Part shown: piece by piece, positions 52,420-62,019 of the stretch
Position numbering within the stretch: position 1 is the stretch's first letter
Layout: each line of letters opens with the position of its first letter
NCBI GenBank assembly: GCA_024227565.1
Contig: JAAEUE010000015.1
Location: 1 to 64,000, forward strand
DNA: 64,000 nt
Reading direction: 5' to 3'
Source of the DNA: Alphaproteobacteria bacterium
Lineage (GTDB): Bacteria; Pseudomonadota; Alphaproteobacteria; Rhizobiales; CAJQND01
Notes under the pieces: generated by a model
What the model was told of the DNA's origin: nothing
The model's database searches: none
The model's input: only the letters and a program-made list of their open reading frames with translations
Program-made: the position numbers and the translations under genes

Positions 52420-53910
52420 ATGACTGACTATCAAGAGCTCGAAGCGCGCCATCGCCGGATGTCGGCCATAGGCGGCGCAATTTCCATCCTTGGCTGGGAC
52501 CAGTCTGTGATGATGCCCGATGGCGGCGCTCAATCGCGCGCCGAGCAGGTCTCCGCCTTGTCGCTGATCGTGCACGAAATGCAGACCGCGCCGGATATGG
52601 ACGATCTGATCTCAAGTGCCGAAAACGACAATGGACTGGACGAATGGCAACGGGCCAACGTGCGCGAGATCCGCCATGGCTGGGTGCATTCCAACGCGGT
52701 ACCGGCGGATCTGGTGGACCGCAAAATCATGGCGCGTTCAGCCTGCGAGATGACCTGGCGCTCGGCCAGGGCCGAGAATGATTTTGCAAAGCTTGAACCG
52801 CAGTTGACTGATCTACTCGCCATCATCCGCGAAGTGGCCGCCGTCAAAGCCGAAGCCTTCGGTTGTGGGCTCTACGATGCATTGCTCGATAGCTTCGATC
52901 CATGTCGTAAATCGGCCGACATCGATGTGCTCTTCGCCGAGCTTTTGACATTTCTCCCCGGGGTGCTTGATCAGGTGCTCGAAGCGCAGAATGCGGCCTC
53001 GCCGATCTTGTTGCCCGAGGGGCCCTTCAGCATCGAAGCTCAGGAAGCGCTGGGCCGGCAGGTGATGGAACTCTTTCAGTTTGACTTCGACCACGGCCGG
53101 CTTGACGTCAGCTTGCATCCGTTCTCCGGCGGCACGCCTGATGACAGCCGGATCACCACTCGCTACGCCGAGGACGATTTTACCCAAAGCCTGATGGCCG
53201 TTGTCCACGAAACAGGACACGCCCAATATGAACGTGGCCTGCCCAAGGCCTGGCGCGGTCAGCCGGTTGGCCAGTCGCGCGGCATGGCGGTGCATGAAAG
53301 CCAGTCTCTGTTGTTTGAGATGCTGGCGGCCCGCAGCCCCGAATTCATCGGCTACATCTCGCCCACCTTGAGAGAGGTGTTTGGCGGCTCTGGCCCCGCC
53401 TGGGAGGACGACAATCTGTTGCGGCTCTACCACAAGGTTGAGCGAGGTCTCATCAGGGTAGATGCAGACGAACTCACCTATCCGCTCCACGTGATCCTCA
53501 GATACCGTTTGGAGAAGGATCTGATCAACGGTGATCTGGCAGTGCGGGATCTGCCGGAAGCCTGGAGCGAAGGCATGCGCGAGCTTGTGGGCGTAGTGCC
53601 GGAAACCGATGCGGATGGCTGTCTGCAAGACATTCACTGGCCAGGCGGCGCGTTTGGCTATTTCCCCACATACACCCTTGGTGCATTGGGGGCATCGCAG
53701 ATCTTTGCCGCTGCCAAGTCTCAGGATGACGGCATCATGGCCGGCATAGCCAAGGGTGATTTCTCCAACTTGCTCACCTGGCTGCGGGCCAATATCCACG
53801 GCAATGCCTGCAAGCTCATGCCAGATCAGCTCATTGAGCAGGCCACAGGCGCCCCATTGGGTACAGCAGCCTTTAAAGCCCACCTTGAAGCGCGTTATTT
53901 ACGGGGCTAG
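52420..53910 (+). CDS. M32-family metallocarboxypeptidase (Taq type)
   Basis: 496 residues; starts on the base after the surf1 stop. The zinc motif HExxH is VVHETGHAQYERGLP, followed by GMAVHESQSLLFEMLA (third ligand Glu) and LTYPLHVILRYRLEKDL. Removes C-terminal residues other than Pro and acidic ones, in the cytoplasm. Immediate adjacency to surf1 suggests co-transcription but not shared function. Confidence 0.95.
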   Translation: MTDYQELEARHRRMSAIGGAISILGWDQSVMMPDGGAQSRAEQVSALSLIVHEMQTAPDMDDLISSAENDNGLDEWQRANVREIRHGWVHSNAVPADLVDRKIMARSACEMTWRSARAENDFAKLEPQLTDLLAIIREVAAVKAEAFGCGLYDALLDSFDPCRKSADIDVLFAELLTFLPGVLDQVLEAQNAASPILLPEGPFSIEAQEALGRQVMELFQFDFDHGRLDVSLHPFSGGTPDDSRITTRYAEDDFTQSLMAVVHETGHAQYERGLPKAWRGQPVGQSRGMAVHESQSLLFEMLAARSPEFIGYISPTLREVFGGSGPAWEDDNLLRLYHKVERGLIRVDADELTYPLHVILRYRLEKDLINGDLAVRDLPEAWSEGMRELVGVVPETDADGCLQDIHWPGGAFGYFPTYTLGALGASQIFAAAKSQDDGIMAGIAKGDFSNLLTWLRANIHGNACKLMPDQLIEQATGAPLGTAAFKAHLEARYLRG

Positions 53911-53959
53911 CGCGGCGCATTATGTTGCGTGGCTCCAAATTTGATCGGAAGGACATTCG

Positions 53960-55372
53960 GTGAACTATGTAAGCACCCGCGGCCAGGCTCCGGTTCTGGG
54001 GTTTGAAGACGTGTTGCTGACCGGTCTTGCCAGCGACGGCGGCCTCTATGTGCCCGAAACCTGGCCTGTTCTGAAGCAAAGCGAGATCCGTGCTCTGCGC
54101 GGGCGTCCCTACGCAGACGTCGCCCATGCCGTGCTTTCGCCGTTGGTGGGCGATGCCTTTGCGCCTGCTGAGCTCAAGTCCATGATTGATGAGGCCTACG
54201 CCACGTTCTCTCATCAAGCCGTGGTGCCTCTGAAACAGCTGTCAGAGGACCTTTGGCTGCTGGAGCTTTTCCACGGGCCCACGCTGGCTTTCAAGGACGT
54301 GGCCATGCAGCTTCTGGCGCGCATGATGGACGCAGCCCTGACCCGGCGTGGCCAGCGGGCCACGGTTATAGGTGCAACTTCCGGCGACACGGGCGGTGCC
54401 GCCATCGAAGCCTTCCGGGGACGCAAGGCCGTCGACATTTTCATTCTCCACCCCCATGGCCGGGTGAGCGAAGTTCAGCGCCGTCAGATGACCACTGTGC
54501 CTGAGGCCAACGTCCATAACATCGCGGTTGAGGGCACGTTTGACGATTGCCAGAACATGGTCAAAGCGATGTTTGGTGACACAGCGTTCCGCCGCAACAT
54601 GGCCCTTGCCGGAGTGAACTCCATCAACTGGGCGCGGATCATGGCTCAGGCGGTTTATTATTTCACCTCAGCCCTCGCGCTGGGCGGGCCGGACAGGCCG
54701 GTGCGCTACGTGGTGCCATCGGGTAACTTCGGTGATATTTTTGCCGGCTATGTGGCGAAACAGATGGGCCTGCCGGTCGAGCAGTTGGTGATTGCCACCA
54801 ACGTGAACGACATCCTTGCGAGAACCGTTCACACCGGGCGTTACGAGATCACCGGCGTTGTTGAAACCTCAAGCCCGTCGATGGACATCCAGATCTCTTC
54901 CAACTTTGAACGGCTGTTGTTTGAAGTTCACGGCCGCAATGCCGACAGCGTGCAAAGGCTCATGTCCAGCTTGAAACAGTCCGGCGCCTTTACCGTGGAA
55001 AGCGACGAATTGGTTAGACTGCAGCAAGAGTGCGGTGCAGGAACCGCCGACGAGGCCCAAGTGGGTGCCGCCATCAAAGCAACGTTCGGTGCCACTGGTG
55101 AGCTGCTGGATCCTCATTCGGCCGTTGGGGTTCATGTGGCCGGGCAAACCGCCCATGAGAGCCATGTGCCAACGGTTTGCCTGGCAACGGCGCATGCCGC
55201 AAAATTCCCAGAGGCGGTAAAATCACTCTCCGGCATCGATGTTCCGCTGCCTGAGCGCGTTGTGGCGCTTTATGAGAAGACCGAACGATTAGACGTGTTA
55301 CCCAACGATTTAGCTGCGGTTCAGGCGCACATTGCCGGCAACACCAGCGTTGAAGCAGGAGCGGCAGCATGA
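53960..55372 (+). CDS. thrC: Threonine synthase
   Basis: 470 residues from a GTG. PLP-dependent fold type II; the Lys Schiff-base motif is PTLAFKDVAMQLLARMM, with GATSGDTGGAAIEAF as the phosphate loop and YVVPSGNFGDIFAGY. Converts O-phosphohomoserine to threonine. The N-terminal NYVSTRGQAPVLGFEDVLLT is typical of the long (class that includes yeast and proteobacterial) form. Overlaps the next gene by four bases (ATGA). Confidence 0.96.
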   Translation: MNYVSTRGQAPVLGFEDVLLTGLASDGGLYVPETWPVLKQSEIRALRGRPYADVAHAVLSPLVGDAFAPAELKSMIDEAYATFSHQAVVPLKQLSEDLWLLELFHGPTLAFKDVAMQLLARMMDAALTRRGQRATVIGATSGDTGGAAIEAFRGRKAVDIFILHPHGRVSEVQRRQMTTVPEANVHNIAVEGTFDDCQNMVKAMFGDTAFRRNMALAGVNSINWARIMAQAVYYFTSALALGGPDRPVRYVVPSGNFGDIFAGYVAKQMGLPVEQLVIATNVNDILARTVHTGRYEITGVVETSSPSMDIQISSNFERLLFEVHGRNADSVQRLMSSLKQSGAFTVESDELVRLQQECGAGTADEAQVGAAIKATFGATGELLDPHSAVGVHVAGQTAHESHVPTVCLATAHAAKFPEAVKSLSGIDVPLPERVVALYEKTERLDVLPNDLAAVQAHIAGNTSVEAGAAA

Positions 55373-56628
55373 GCCCCAAAACAACCACACTCGACAGCGG
55401 CCTCAGGGTTGTCAGCTATGAGATGCCTCAGTTGCAGACCACCTCACTGGGCATCTGGGTGAAAGCCGGTGCGCGCAATGAAAGCGCCGCACAAAATGGC
55501 ATTGCCCATTATCTTGAACACATGGCGTTCAAAGGCACCAACCGGCGCAGCGCCTTGCAGATTGCCGAGGAGATCGAGGATGTGGGCGGTGAGATCAACG
55601 CCTCCACCTCCATGGAAATGACCGCATATTATGCCCGTGTGCTCAAAGACGATGCACCGCTTGCCATCGACATTCTGTCCGACATCATCCTTGATCCAAA
55701 GTTTGACAAGAATGAGCTTGAGCGCGAGCGCGGCGTAATTCTGCAGGAAATCGCCGCGTCTATCGACACGCCCGACGATTTGGTGTTCGATTTGGCGCAA
55801 CGAGCCGCTTATCCAGATCATGCTCTCGGGCGCCCGATCCTAGGGAGTGCCGAAGCGGTAAAAAACTATAATGGCGCGGCAATCGCAGCCTACCGCGATC
55901 AACATTATGCGGCGCCCTCAATTCTCGTGTCTGCTGCAGGAGCCATCGAACATGAAAGGCTTGTGGACTTGGCACATTCAGCCCTCTCATCTCTGCCCAC
56001 CACAGCTGGACCCAAGTGGGACGGTGCCAGCTATGAAGGCGGCGTCCATCTGGTGAAGAAGCCACTCGAACAAACCCACGTGGTTCTGTGTTTCCAGGCG
56101 CCGGGCTACCTCAGCAAAGATATTTACGCCCTCCAGGTCCTCTCCGGCGTTCTGGGCGGCGGAATGTCGTCGCGCCTGTTCCAGGAGGTGCGTGAAAAAC
56201 GCGGACTCTGCTACTCGATTTTCGCCTATGCCTCGGCCTATGAAGACACCGGCCTGCTCAACGTCTATGCAGCCACCGGGCCCCAGGAAACCGGTGAACT
56301 TGTGGATGTGGTCTCCGATCAATTGCGCAGCATCGCCAATTCGGTCACCGAAGAGGAAATAAAACGCGCCCGTGCCCAGCTGAAGGCCGGTCTCATGATG
56401 AGCCTGGAAAGCTCGTCGGCCAGAGCCAATCAAATTGCCCGCCAGATGATGATCCACAACCGGGTCGTGTCGCCGGAAGAGATCATCGAGAAGATTGATG
56501 CCGTGGATGTGTCCGCAATTTCAAAGCTTGCCTCTGGACTGTTCGAGCGTGCGCGGCCATCATTGGGCGCGGTGGGTGACCTGTCTGGTCTTTCGCCCTA
56601 TGATGATATCGCGGCAGAATTTGCCTAG
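55369..56628 (+). CDS. M16-family peptidase, mitochondrial-processing-peptidase-like
   Basis: 419 residues without a signal peptide. HxxEH is intact: GIAHYLEHMAFKGTNRRSA; the distal Glu lies in ERERGVILQEIAASIDTPDD, and the R/Y motif is GGGMSSRLFQEVREKRGLCY. It belongs to the cytoplasmic PepR-like group closest to the mitochondrial processing peptidase beta subunit. Its constant neighbour in Hyphomicrobiales is thrC, as here. Confidence 0.94.
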   Translation: MSPKTTTLDSGLRVVSYEMPQLQTTSLGIWVKAGARNESAAQNGIAHYLEHMAFKGTNRRSALQIAEEIEDVGGEINASTSMEMTAYYARVLKDDAPLAIDILSDIILDPKFDKNELERERGVILQEIAASIDTPDDLVFDLAQRAAYPDHALGRPILGSAEAVKNYNGAAIAAYRDQHYAAPSILVSAAGAIEHERLVDLAHSALSSLPTTAGPKWDGASYEGGVHLVKKPLEQTHVVLCFQAPGYLSKDIYALQVLSGVLGGGMSSRLFQEVREKRGLCYSIFAYASAYEDTGLLNVYAATGPQETGELVDVVSDQLRSIANSVTEEEIKRARAQLKAGLMMSLESSSARANQIARQMMIHNRVVSPEEIIEKIDAVDVSAISKLASGLFERARPSLGAVGDLSGLSPYDDIAAEFA

Positions 56629-56662
56629 GACAATAGTGAGAGTGGCCGAGGGATAGTCACAC

Positions 56663-57244
56663 ATGGCGTTTCTGAGATCCGTCACATCATTTGACACAGG
56701 ACCGGTGCTGTACGGCGATCAGGTTGTGCTGCGCATCCCGCAAATGTCAGACTTCTCCGCGTGGGCCGATCTTAGGGCCGCATCCAGGAACTTTCTGGTG
56801 CCCTGGGAGCCGACCTGGCCAGCCGATGACTTGACCCGTGCATCGTTTCGCCGCCGTATCCGGCGCTATCAACGCGATGTGCATGAGGGCCTGACCTATC
56901 CGTTCTTTGTGTATCTGCGCGATGAAGATGCTCTGGTGGGTGGATTGACCCTGTCGAACATTCGCCGCGGCGTGGCCCAATGCTGCTCGGTGGGCTATTG
57001 GATTGGCGAGCCGTATCAGCGCTGTGGTTTGATGAGTGATGCGGTGCGGACCGTCTTGCCATTTGCGTTTGATGTTTTGAATTTGCACCGTGTGGAGGCT
57101 GCATGCCTACCCACCAACAAGGCTTCCATCAATCTGCTGCAAGGCTGCCAGTTCACCGAAGAGGGCTTTGCGCGGCGCTATTTGAAGATTAATGGCGTGT
57201 GGCAGGATCATCTGCTGTTCGCAGTTGTGGCGGGCGATATTTAA
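56663..57244 (+). CDS. GNAT-family acetyltransferase, RimJ-like
   Basis: 193 residues. VLRIPQMSDFSAWADLRAAS opens the RimJ/RimL-type fold; GLTLSNIRRGVAQCCSVGYW and IGEPYQRCGLMSDAVRTVLP form the acetyl-CoA binding region and HRVEAACLPTNKASINLLQG completes it. Likely acetylates the N-terminus of ribosomal protein S5 or a similar amine. In the same direction as the M16 gene, 34 bases downstream, a conserved neighbourhood. Confidence 0.92.
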   Translation: MAFLRSVTSFDTGPVLYGDQVVLRIPQMSDFSAWADLRAASRNFLVPWEPTWPADDLTRASFRRRIRRYQRDVHEGLTYPFFVYLRDEDALVGGLTLSNIRRGVAQCCSVGYWIGEPYQRCGLMSDAVRTVLPFAFDVLNLHRVEAACLPTNKASINLLQGCQFTEEGFARRYLKINGVWQDHLLFAVVAGDI

Positions 57245-57398
57245 CTGGCCGGTCGATTGATCTTGCTCGCCAGGAGGTGCGGTGCGGCACTTGTGTTGAA
57301 TCGCTGTCAACGCTAGGAGGAGTGACGAGGCAATCTGTTGAAGTTGCGATGAAAAATCAGGACTCAATCTCGGCTACGGCGCCAGTTGGCATCTAGAG

Positions 57399-60300
57399 GT
57401 GCGCCGTTACGGACATATAATTCTGTATGTGCTCGCATGGATATTGCTATCAGCGGGCCATGGGGCGAGCGCGCGCGATGTTGTCTCAACAAATTTCACC
57501 ACAAGCAGTGTGGAACTAACGGCGATATTGGAGCGTTTCGAAACCGAAAAGCCTCAGTTCGTCATTCAGTTGCCGCCGGATGCATCCGGAACCCTTTCCA
57601 GCATGACAGCGGTGGCCCGGAATTTTGCGTTGCGCCACCGTTGGGCTGTTTTTTCCCTGCGCAATCAAGACCCTGTGCCCGAAGACCTTGTCATCTCCTC
57701 GTCCTGGCAAGGTATGGTGGGGTCGGGGCTTTACTGGCCCCGGTTCAGCCGGAAGCGCATCTTGAGCGTTCAATCGTCCCCCGGTTTGCAGCCAGTGCAC
57801 CTGGATCAGAACCGGGAAGATGCCTTCGCGTTTCGCATCAACCCGGGCGAGACGGTAACCTATGCGATCGAGGTGAGCGGGGAGGGGCTTGATCAACTCG
57901 TTCTGTGGAAACGAGCCTCTTATGAAAGCCAGCGCCAAGAGGTCGCCACGTTCCAGGGCCTGCTTTTGGGCTTTGCCTTGCTCATTTCCATCATGGTGGT
58001 GTGCCTGTTCGTGATCCGGCCTCAATGGGTGTTTCCGGCAGCGGCCTTGTTCGTGTGGTCTTCAACGGCCTTTCTTGCCTTTGAGTTCGGCTATGTCCGG
58101 TTCCTGGCAGATCTTTTCCCCCAAATAGCCGGATTGGGAGACAAGGCGAAGGCAAGTTCAGAAGCGCTGATGACCGTCGGTTTGCTGGGCTGCATTCTCA
58201 CCTTCGTGGAACTGCGCAAACGCATGATGCTGGTTGCCGTGCTTGTGATCGCCGCCATGATCGCCGGGCTGGGCCTGACCGTTTGGGCATGGTTCCGGCC
58301 CGAAATTGTCTCCGGCGTGTCGAGAATGGGCTTCGGAGGCGCAGCCTTCTTGGCTTGCATGGTGGCAATGCTTTTGTCGGCGCGGGGTGCCGTGCGCGCC
58401 AAAGCCTCAATGTTCTTTTTTGCCGCGGCATTGATTTGGGCAGCAGGAGCCTTCGTTGGAATCGAGAACCTGGCCAGCGTTGCATCCATGGAATATTTCA
58501 TCAAATCGGGCCTGGTGCTGGTCATGGGCGTGTTGGCGCTCATTCTGGCGAGGTTTGCCTTCAGCCGAGGGGTTATCCATTCCAGGTTCTTTGAAGACTC
58601 CGGCCGCCGCGCCCTGGCTTTGGCAGGTTCGGAGCAATGCGTTTGGGACTGGCAGGAAGAAAACGGGCTGCTCTATGTCGGCCCCGAACTGGAACGGGCC
58701 CTGGGTGTTGAGCAGGGCATGCTCACGCGGGGCGGATTGCGAGCCTGGCTGTCGTTGATCAATCCCGCCGATAGAGCCGGCTATGTTTCGGCTGTAGAGG
58801 CGGCGGTTGTCCGCGGACGGGGCACCTTTAGCCAGGAATTCCGCTTGCGCCGTGCCGACAAAACCTACCGATGGTACGAACTTCGCGCACGCGCCATGCC
58901 CGGCGAACATGGCCGCGCGATCCGGTGTATCGGGACATTGGGTGACATCACTGCCAGCAAACGGGCCGAAGAAAGCTTGCTGTTTGACGCGGTGCGCGAC
59001 CGGATCACGGATTTGCCAAACCGGGTGCTGTTTGTGGACAGGCTGGAGCGCGAGATGCTGCGCGCGGCTGGTGATGAGGACCAACAGTTGCACGTGTTGG
59101 TGGTTGATCTTGATCGCTTCAAGAATGTGAACGACAGCTTGGGTCATGTGGCTGGCGATGCGCTTTTGCGCACCATGGCGCGCCGGCTGGGCACTCTGGT
59201 TTCGTCGGAAGATACACTGGCACGCCTGGCGGGCGATCAGTTCGGAGTGATTGCCGACATCGGCGGATCTGCGCGGACGGTTGAAGATTTCGCCAACGAG
59301 GTCTGCCGCACACTTGCAGAGCCTTGTGAAATTGGCGACCGGGAGGTGTTCCTGACGGCATCCGTGGGGATCGCGAGCTGGCGCGAAGAGTCCGGAACCG
59401 CTGAAGATCTCTTGAAGGATGCGGAGATTGCGCTCTACGAGGCCAAACGCAACGGCAAAGACTCCGTGCGGAGTTTCGAGCCCTCCATGCGCGATGACCG
59501 GCCGGAGCTGCTGCACCTTGAGGCTGAACTGCGCCGGGCGCTTGAGCGCGATGAGATGGAAGTTCTCTACCAGCCGATAATGCGACTCGAAGACCAGGAA
59601 CTTGCCGGCTTTGAGGCTCTGGTCCGCTGGCGACATCCAAAGCGCGGCCTGCTGTTGCCGGAGGAATTTATCAGTCTTGCCGAGGAAAGCGGTTTGATTG
59701 AGGAGATCGGCGAGTTTGTGTTGAACGAAGCTGCCCGGCAATTGGGCATCTGGCAGCGCGCCTTCCGGCCAAAGCAGCCACTCTTTATGTCCATCAATGT
59801 TTCACACGCCCAATTGCTTGGCCGAAAACTTGTCGACGAAGTCCAGACCCTGTTGAACCGGGAAGACTTGGCAGACGGCACGCTTAAGCTCGAGATCACC
59901 GAATCCATGGTCATGGAAAATCCGGAACTCTCTGTGCAAGTGTTGCGGCGGTTGAAGCAGTTGGGCGTTGGGCTTTCGTGTGATGACTTCGGCACGGGAT
60001 ACTCCTCTCTTGCCACGCTCCAGCGCCTGCCGTTCGACGTTTTGAAGGTGGACAAAAGCTTCCTGGAGGTTGATCCGGAAGACGACGCGGCGGAGATCAT
60101 CCTGCAATCGATAATCGATTTGGCCGCAAATCTTGAAATGGCGGTGGTGGCTGAAGGCGTTGAAAGCCAGGAGCAGAGCGAGCGCCTGCAGGATATGGGC
60201 TGTGATTTTGCGCAAGGGTACTTGTTCGGCGAGCCAATGACCTCTCGCAAGGTGATTGATTCATTGGGCGGTTCTGCCCTTCTGCTGCGCTACACCACAG

Positions 60301-62015
60301 CCAAGACTGGGGGCTTTTTCAAACGCCTTATCAGGGGCGACAAGAACGGCGCTGGTGCGTCAAGATCAGATCCCCAGGGTGAACAGGAGTTCCGCCGCGA
60401 ACTTAAGCGTTTTGCGCCGGGTGATCCTGCTGATGGTGCCATTCCCCCGCCGGCGCCTACGCCTACCCCGGCTCCATCTGCCCCTCCTCAAGCCGCGCCC
60501 GCTTCTGCGCCCCCACCGACAACGCACGCGTTAGCTGATAACTTGGCCAAGCAATCTGCGCCAGCCGGACCTACTGCAACGCTGGCTCCCAACATGCCGC
60601 CGCCCGCCGCACGGCCGCTCCCTGCGCGGACCGATGAGCTGACACGGATTGCCGGAATTGATGCAGATACCGCCCGGCAACTTGCGCAGATGAATTATGG
60701 CACCTATCGCAAGATCGCCAATCTGACGGCCACGGATATTACGCTGGTTGACGACAAGCTGGGGTCGCTCGGCAGGGTGGACCGCGAGGAGTGGATCCGG
60801 CAGGCCAACGAAATATTAAGAGGCAAACCTCCGGTTCCACCCAAGCCAGAGGCACCTGCGCTGCAAGCCGCTCCGCAGGCCCCTGAGCCGCCGGTTGAGA
60901 AAAGCAGTATCCTGGCCCCAACTGAAGCGAAAAAGCCGTTCTCGGGCTTTACATCGCCGTCCTTGCGGGCTGAAAAGAAGGATCCGGCGCCAACCAGCCG
61001 ATTTGAGGCCAGGCTCGATCAGATCAGCCAGACCCGTCCTAATGGTGCTGCCGGGGCACCGGAAAAACCGGGCCCCGTCCCAGAGCGCCAAACCGATATG
61101 TTCCCGCCGCCCCAGCCCGCCGTTCCCAGCGCGCCGGCCAAGCCGGCACCGTCTGCAACTGCACCTGATCCATCGCCGCCGGCGCAGCCAACGGTCCCGG
61201 ACAATCTCAGCCTGATATCCGGCATCGGCCCGACCATGGCGAGTGATTTGAAGGGTCTGGGAATTGTCAGTTTTCAGCAGCTGGCTGACTTGTCGGATGA
61301 CGATGCTGACAATGTGAACCAGCAAACCGGTTTTCCCGGCCGCGTAGAGCGCGAAGAATGGCGTGAACAAGCCAGGGAATTGATGGCCGGCAAGGTACCG
61401 CGGGCCAAAGTGGATAGGGACCAGCTTGCGTCTGATCAACCCGAGCCGGCGGCGGCGCCAGAGCCAGAGCCAGAGCCCGTCAAGCCTGACGATTTGGCCA
61501 TGATTAGTGGGATCGGTCCGGCCTTGGCCAAAAACCTCAACGAATTTGGCATCTTCACCTACCAGCAGCTCGTGGATCTGGCTGATGAGCAGGCCGAGCG
61601 TGTAAACGACCATGTAGGTTTTCCAGGCCGGGTTCAACGCGAAGAATGGCGTGAACAGGCTGGCGAGTTGCTGGCTGGCAAGCCGCCAAGAGCGAAGGTC
61701 GACCGCGAGGCAAAAGCCGCTAAGTCGGCCGCAGGTGCCAAACCGAAAGGCAAAAAGCTCCCCGCTCCAGCGCCCAAGAAGGCGAGCCCCGCAAAGACCA
61801 AAGCAGTGCCTCCATCCGCTCCTGATGACCTGACCAAGATAAAGGGGATTGGGCCCGCCATGGCCCGCGAGCTGCACAATATGGGCTTTCACACCTTCCA
61901 GCAGCTGTCAGAACTGAACGCTGAGCAAATTGGGCAGGTGAATAATCAGATCGGCTTTCCCGGCCGGGTTGAGCGCGAAAACTGGATTGGGCAGGCCAAA
62001 GAGTTCAATGCCTAG
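57399..62015 (+). CDS. Membrane PAS-GGDEF-EAL protein fused to four helix-hairpin-helix modules
   Basis: 1538 residues from a GTG (the start could be some codons further in). Order: signal peptide (to about 25); periplasmic beta domain (about 30-175); seven or so transmembrane helices (about 184-390), together like a 7TMR-DISM receptor; PAS (about 405-525); GGDEF (about 527-690); EAL (about 700-955); Pro/Ala-rich linkers; and four HhH modules starting near 1078, 1267, 1364 and 1475. GGDEF is altered to AGDQF (about 611-615), so cyclase activity is doubtful. EAL is intact: GFEALVRWRHP, SINVSHAQL, LEITESMVM, DDFGTGYSSL, LKVDKSF, VVAEGVES; it should hydrolyse c-di-GMP. Each HhH unit reads DDLxxIxGIGPxMAxxL, then FQQLxxL, then GFPGRVEREEW. 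Confidence 0.9.
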   Translation: MRRYGHIILYVLAWILLSAGHGASARDVVSTNFTTSSVELTAILERFETEKPQFVIQLPPDASGTLSSMTAVARNFALRHRWAVFSLRNQDPVPEDLVISSSWQGMVGSGLYWPRFSRKRILSVQSSPGLQPVHLDQNREDAFAFRINPGETVTYAIEVSGEGLDQLVLWKRASYESQRQEVATFQGLLLGFALLISIMVVCLFVIRPQWVFPAAALFVWSSTAFLAFEFGYVRFLADLFPQIAGLGDKAKASSEALMTVGLLGCILTFVELRKRMMLVAVLVIAAMIAGLGLTVWAWFRPEIVSGVSRMGFGGAAFLACMVAMLLSARGAVRAKASMFFFAAALIWAAGAFVGIENLASVASMEYFIKSGLVLVMGVLALILARFAFSRGVIHSRFFEDSGRRALALAGSEQCVWDWQEENGLLYVGPELERALGVEQGMLTRGGLRAWLSLINPADRAGYVSAVEAAVVRGRGTFSQEFRLRRADKTYRWYELRARAMPGEHGRAIRCIGTLGDITASKRAEESLLFDAVRDRITDLPNRVLFVDRLEREMLRAAGDEDQQLHVLVVDLDRFKNVNDSLGHVAGDALLRTMARRLGTLVSSEDTLARLAGDQFGVIADIGGSARTVEDFANEVCRTLAEPCEIGDREVFLTASVGIASWREESGTAEDLLKDAEIALYEAKRNGKDSVRSFEPSMRDDRPELLHLEAELRRALERDEMEVLYQPIMRLEDQELAGFEALVRWRHPKRGLLLPEEFISLAEESGLIEEIGEFVLNEAARQLGIWQRAFRPKQPLFMSINVSHAQLLGRKLVDEVQTLLNREDLADGTLKLEITESMVMENPELSVQVLRRLKQLGVGLSCDDFGTGYSSLATLQRLPFDVLKVDKSFLEVDPEDDAAEIILQSIIDLAANLEMAVVAEGVESQEQSERLQDMGCDFAQGYLFGEPMTSRKVIDSLGGSALLLRYTTAKTGGFFKRLIRGDKNGAGASRSDPQGEQEFRRELKRFAPGDPADGAIPPPAPTPTPAPSAPPQAAPASAPPPTTHALADNLAKQSAPAGPTATLAPNMPPPAARPLPARTDELTRIAGIDADTARQLAQMNYGTYRKIANLTATDITLVDDKLGSLGRVDREEWIRQANEILRGKPPVPPKPEAPALQAAPQAPEPPVEKSSILAPTEAKKPFSGFTSPSLRAEKKDPAPTSRFEARLDQISQTRPNGAAGAPEKPGPVPERQTDMFPPPQPAVPSAPAKPAPSATAPDPSPPAQPTVPDNLSLISGIGPTMASDLKGLGIVSFQQLADLSDDDADNVNQQTGFPGRVEREEWREQARELMAGKVPRAKVDRDQLASDQPEPAAAPEPEPEPVKPDDLAMISGIGPALAKNLNEFGIFTYQQLVDLADEQAERVNDHVGFPGRVQREEWREQAGELLAGKPPRAKVDREAKAAKSAAGAKPKGKKLPAPAPKKASPAKTKAVPPSAPDDLTKIKGIGPAMARELHNMGFHTFQQLSELNAEQIGQVNNQIGFPGRVERENWIGQAKEFNA

Positions 62016-62019
62016 CAGC

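Noticed and set aside
52813..53883. 356-codon open frame on the minus strand inside the M32 peptidase
   Set aside because: Antisense to the HExxH region and other conserved blocks of the peptidase.
58407..59741. 444-codon open frame on the minus strand inside the GGDEF-EAL gene
   Set aside because: Antisense to conserved PAS, GGDEF and EAL motifs; no family-like sequence.
60816..61892. 358-codon open frame on the minus strand across the HhH modules
   Set aside because: Antisense to repeated, conserved HhH units; repetitive only because the sense strand is.
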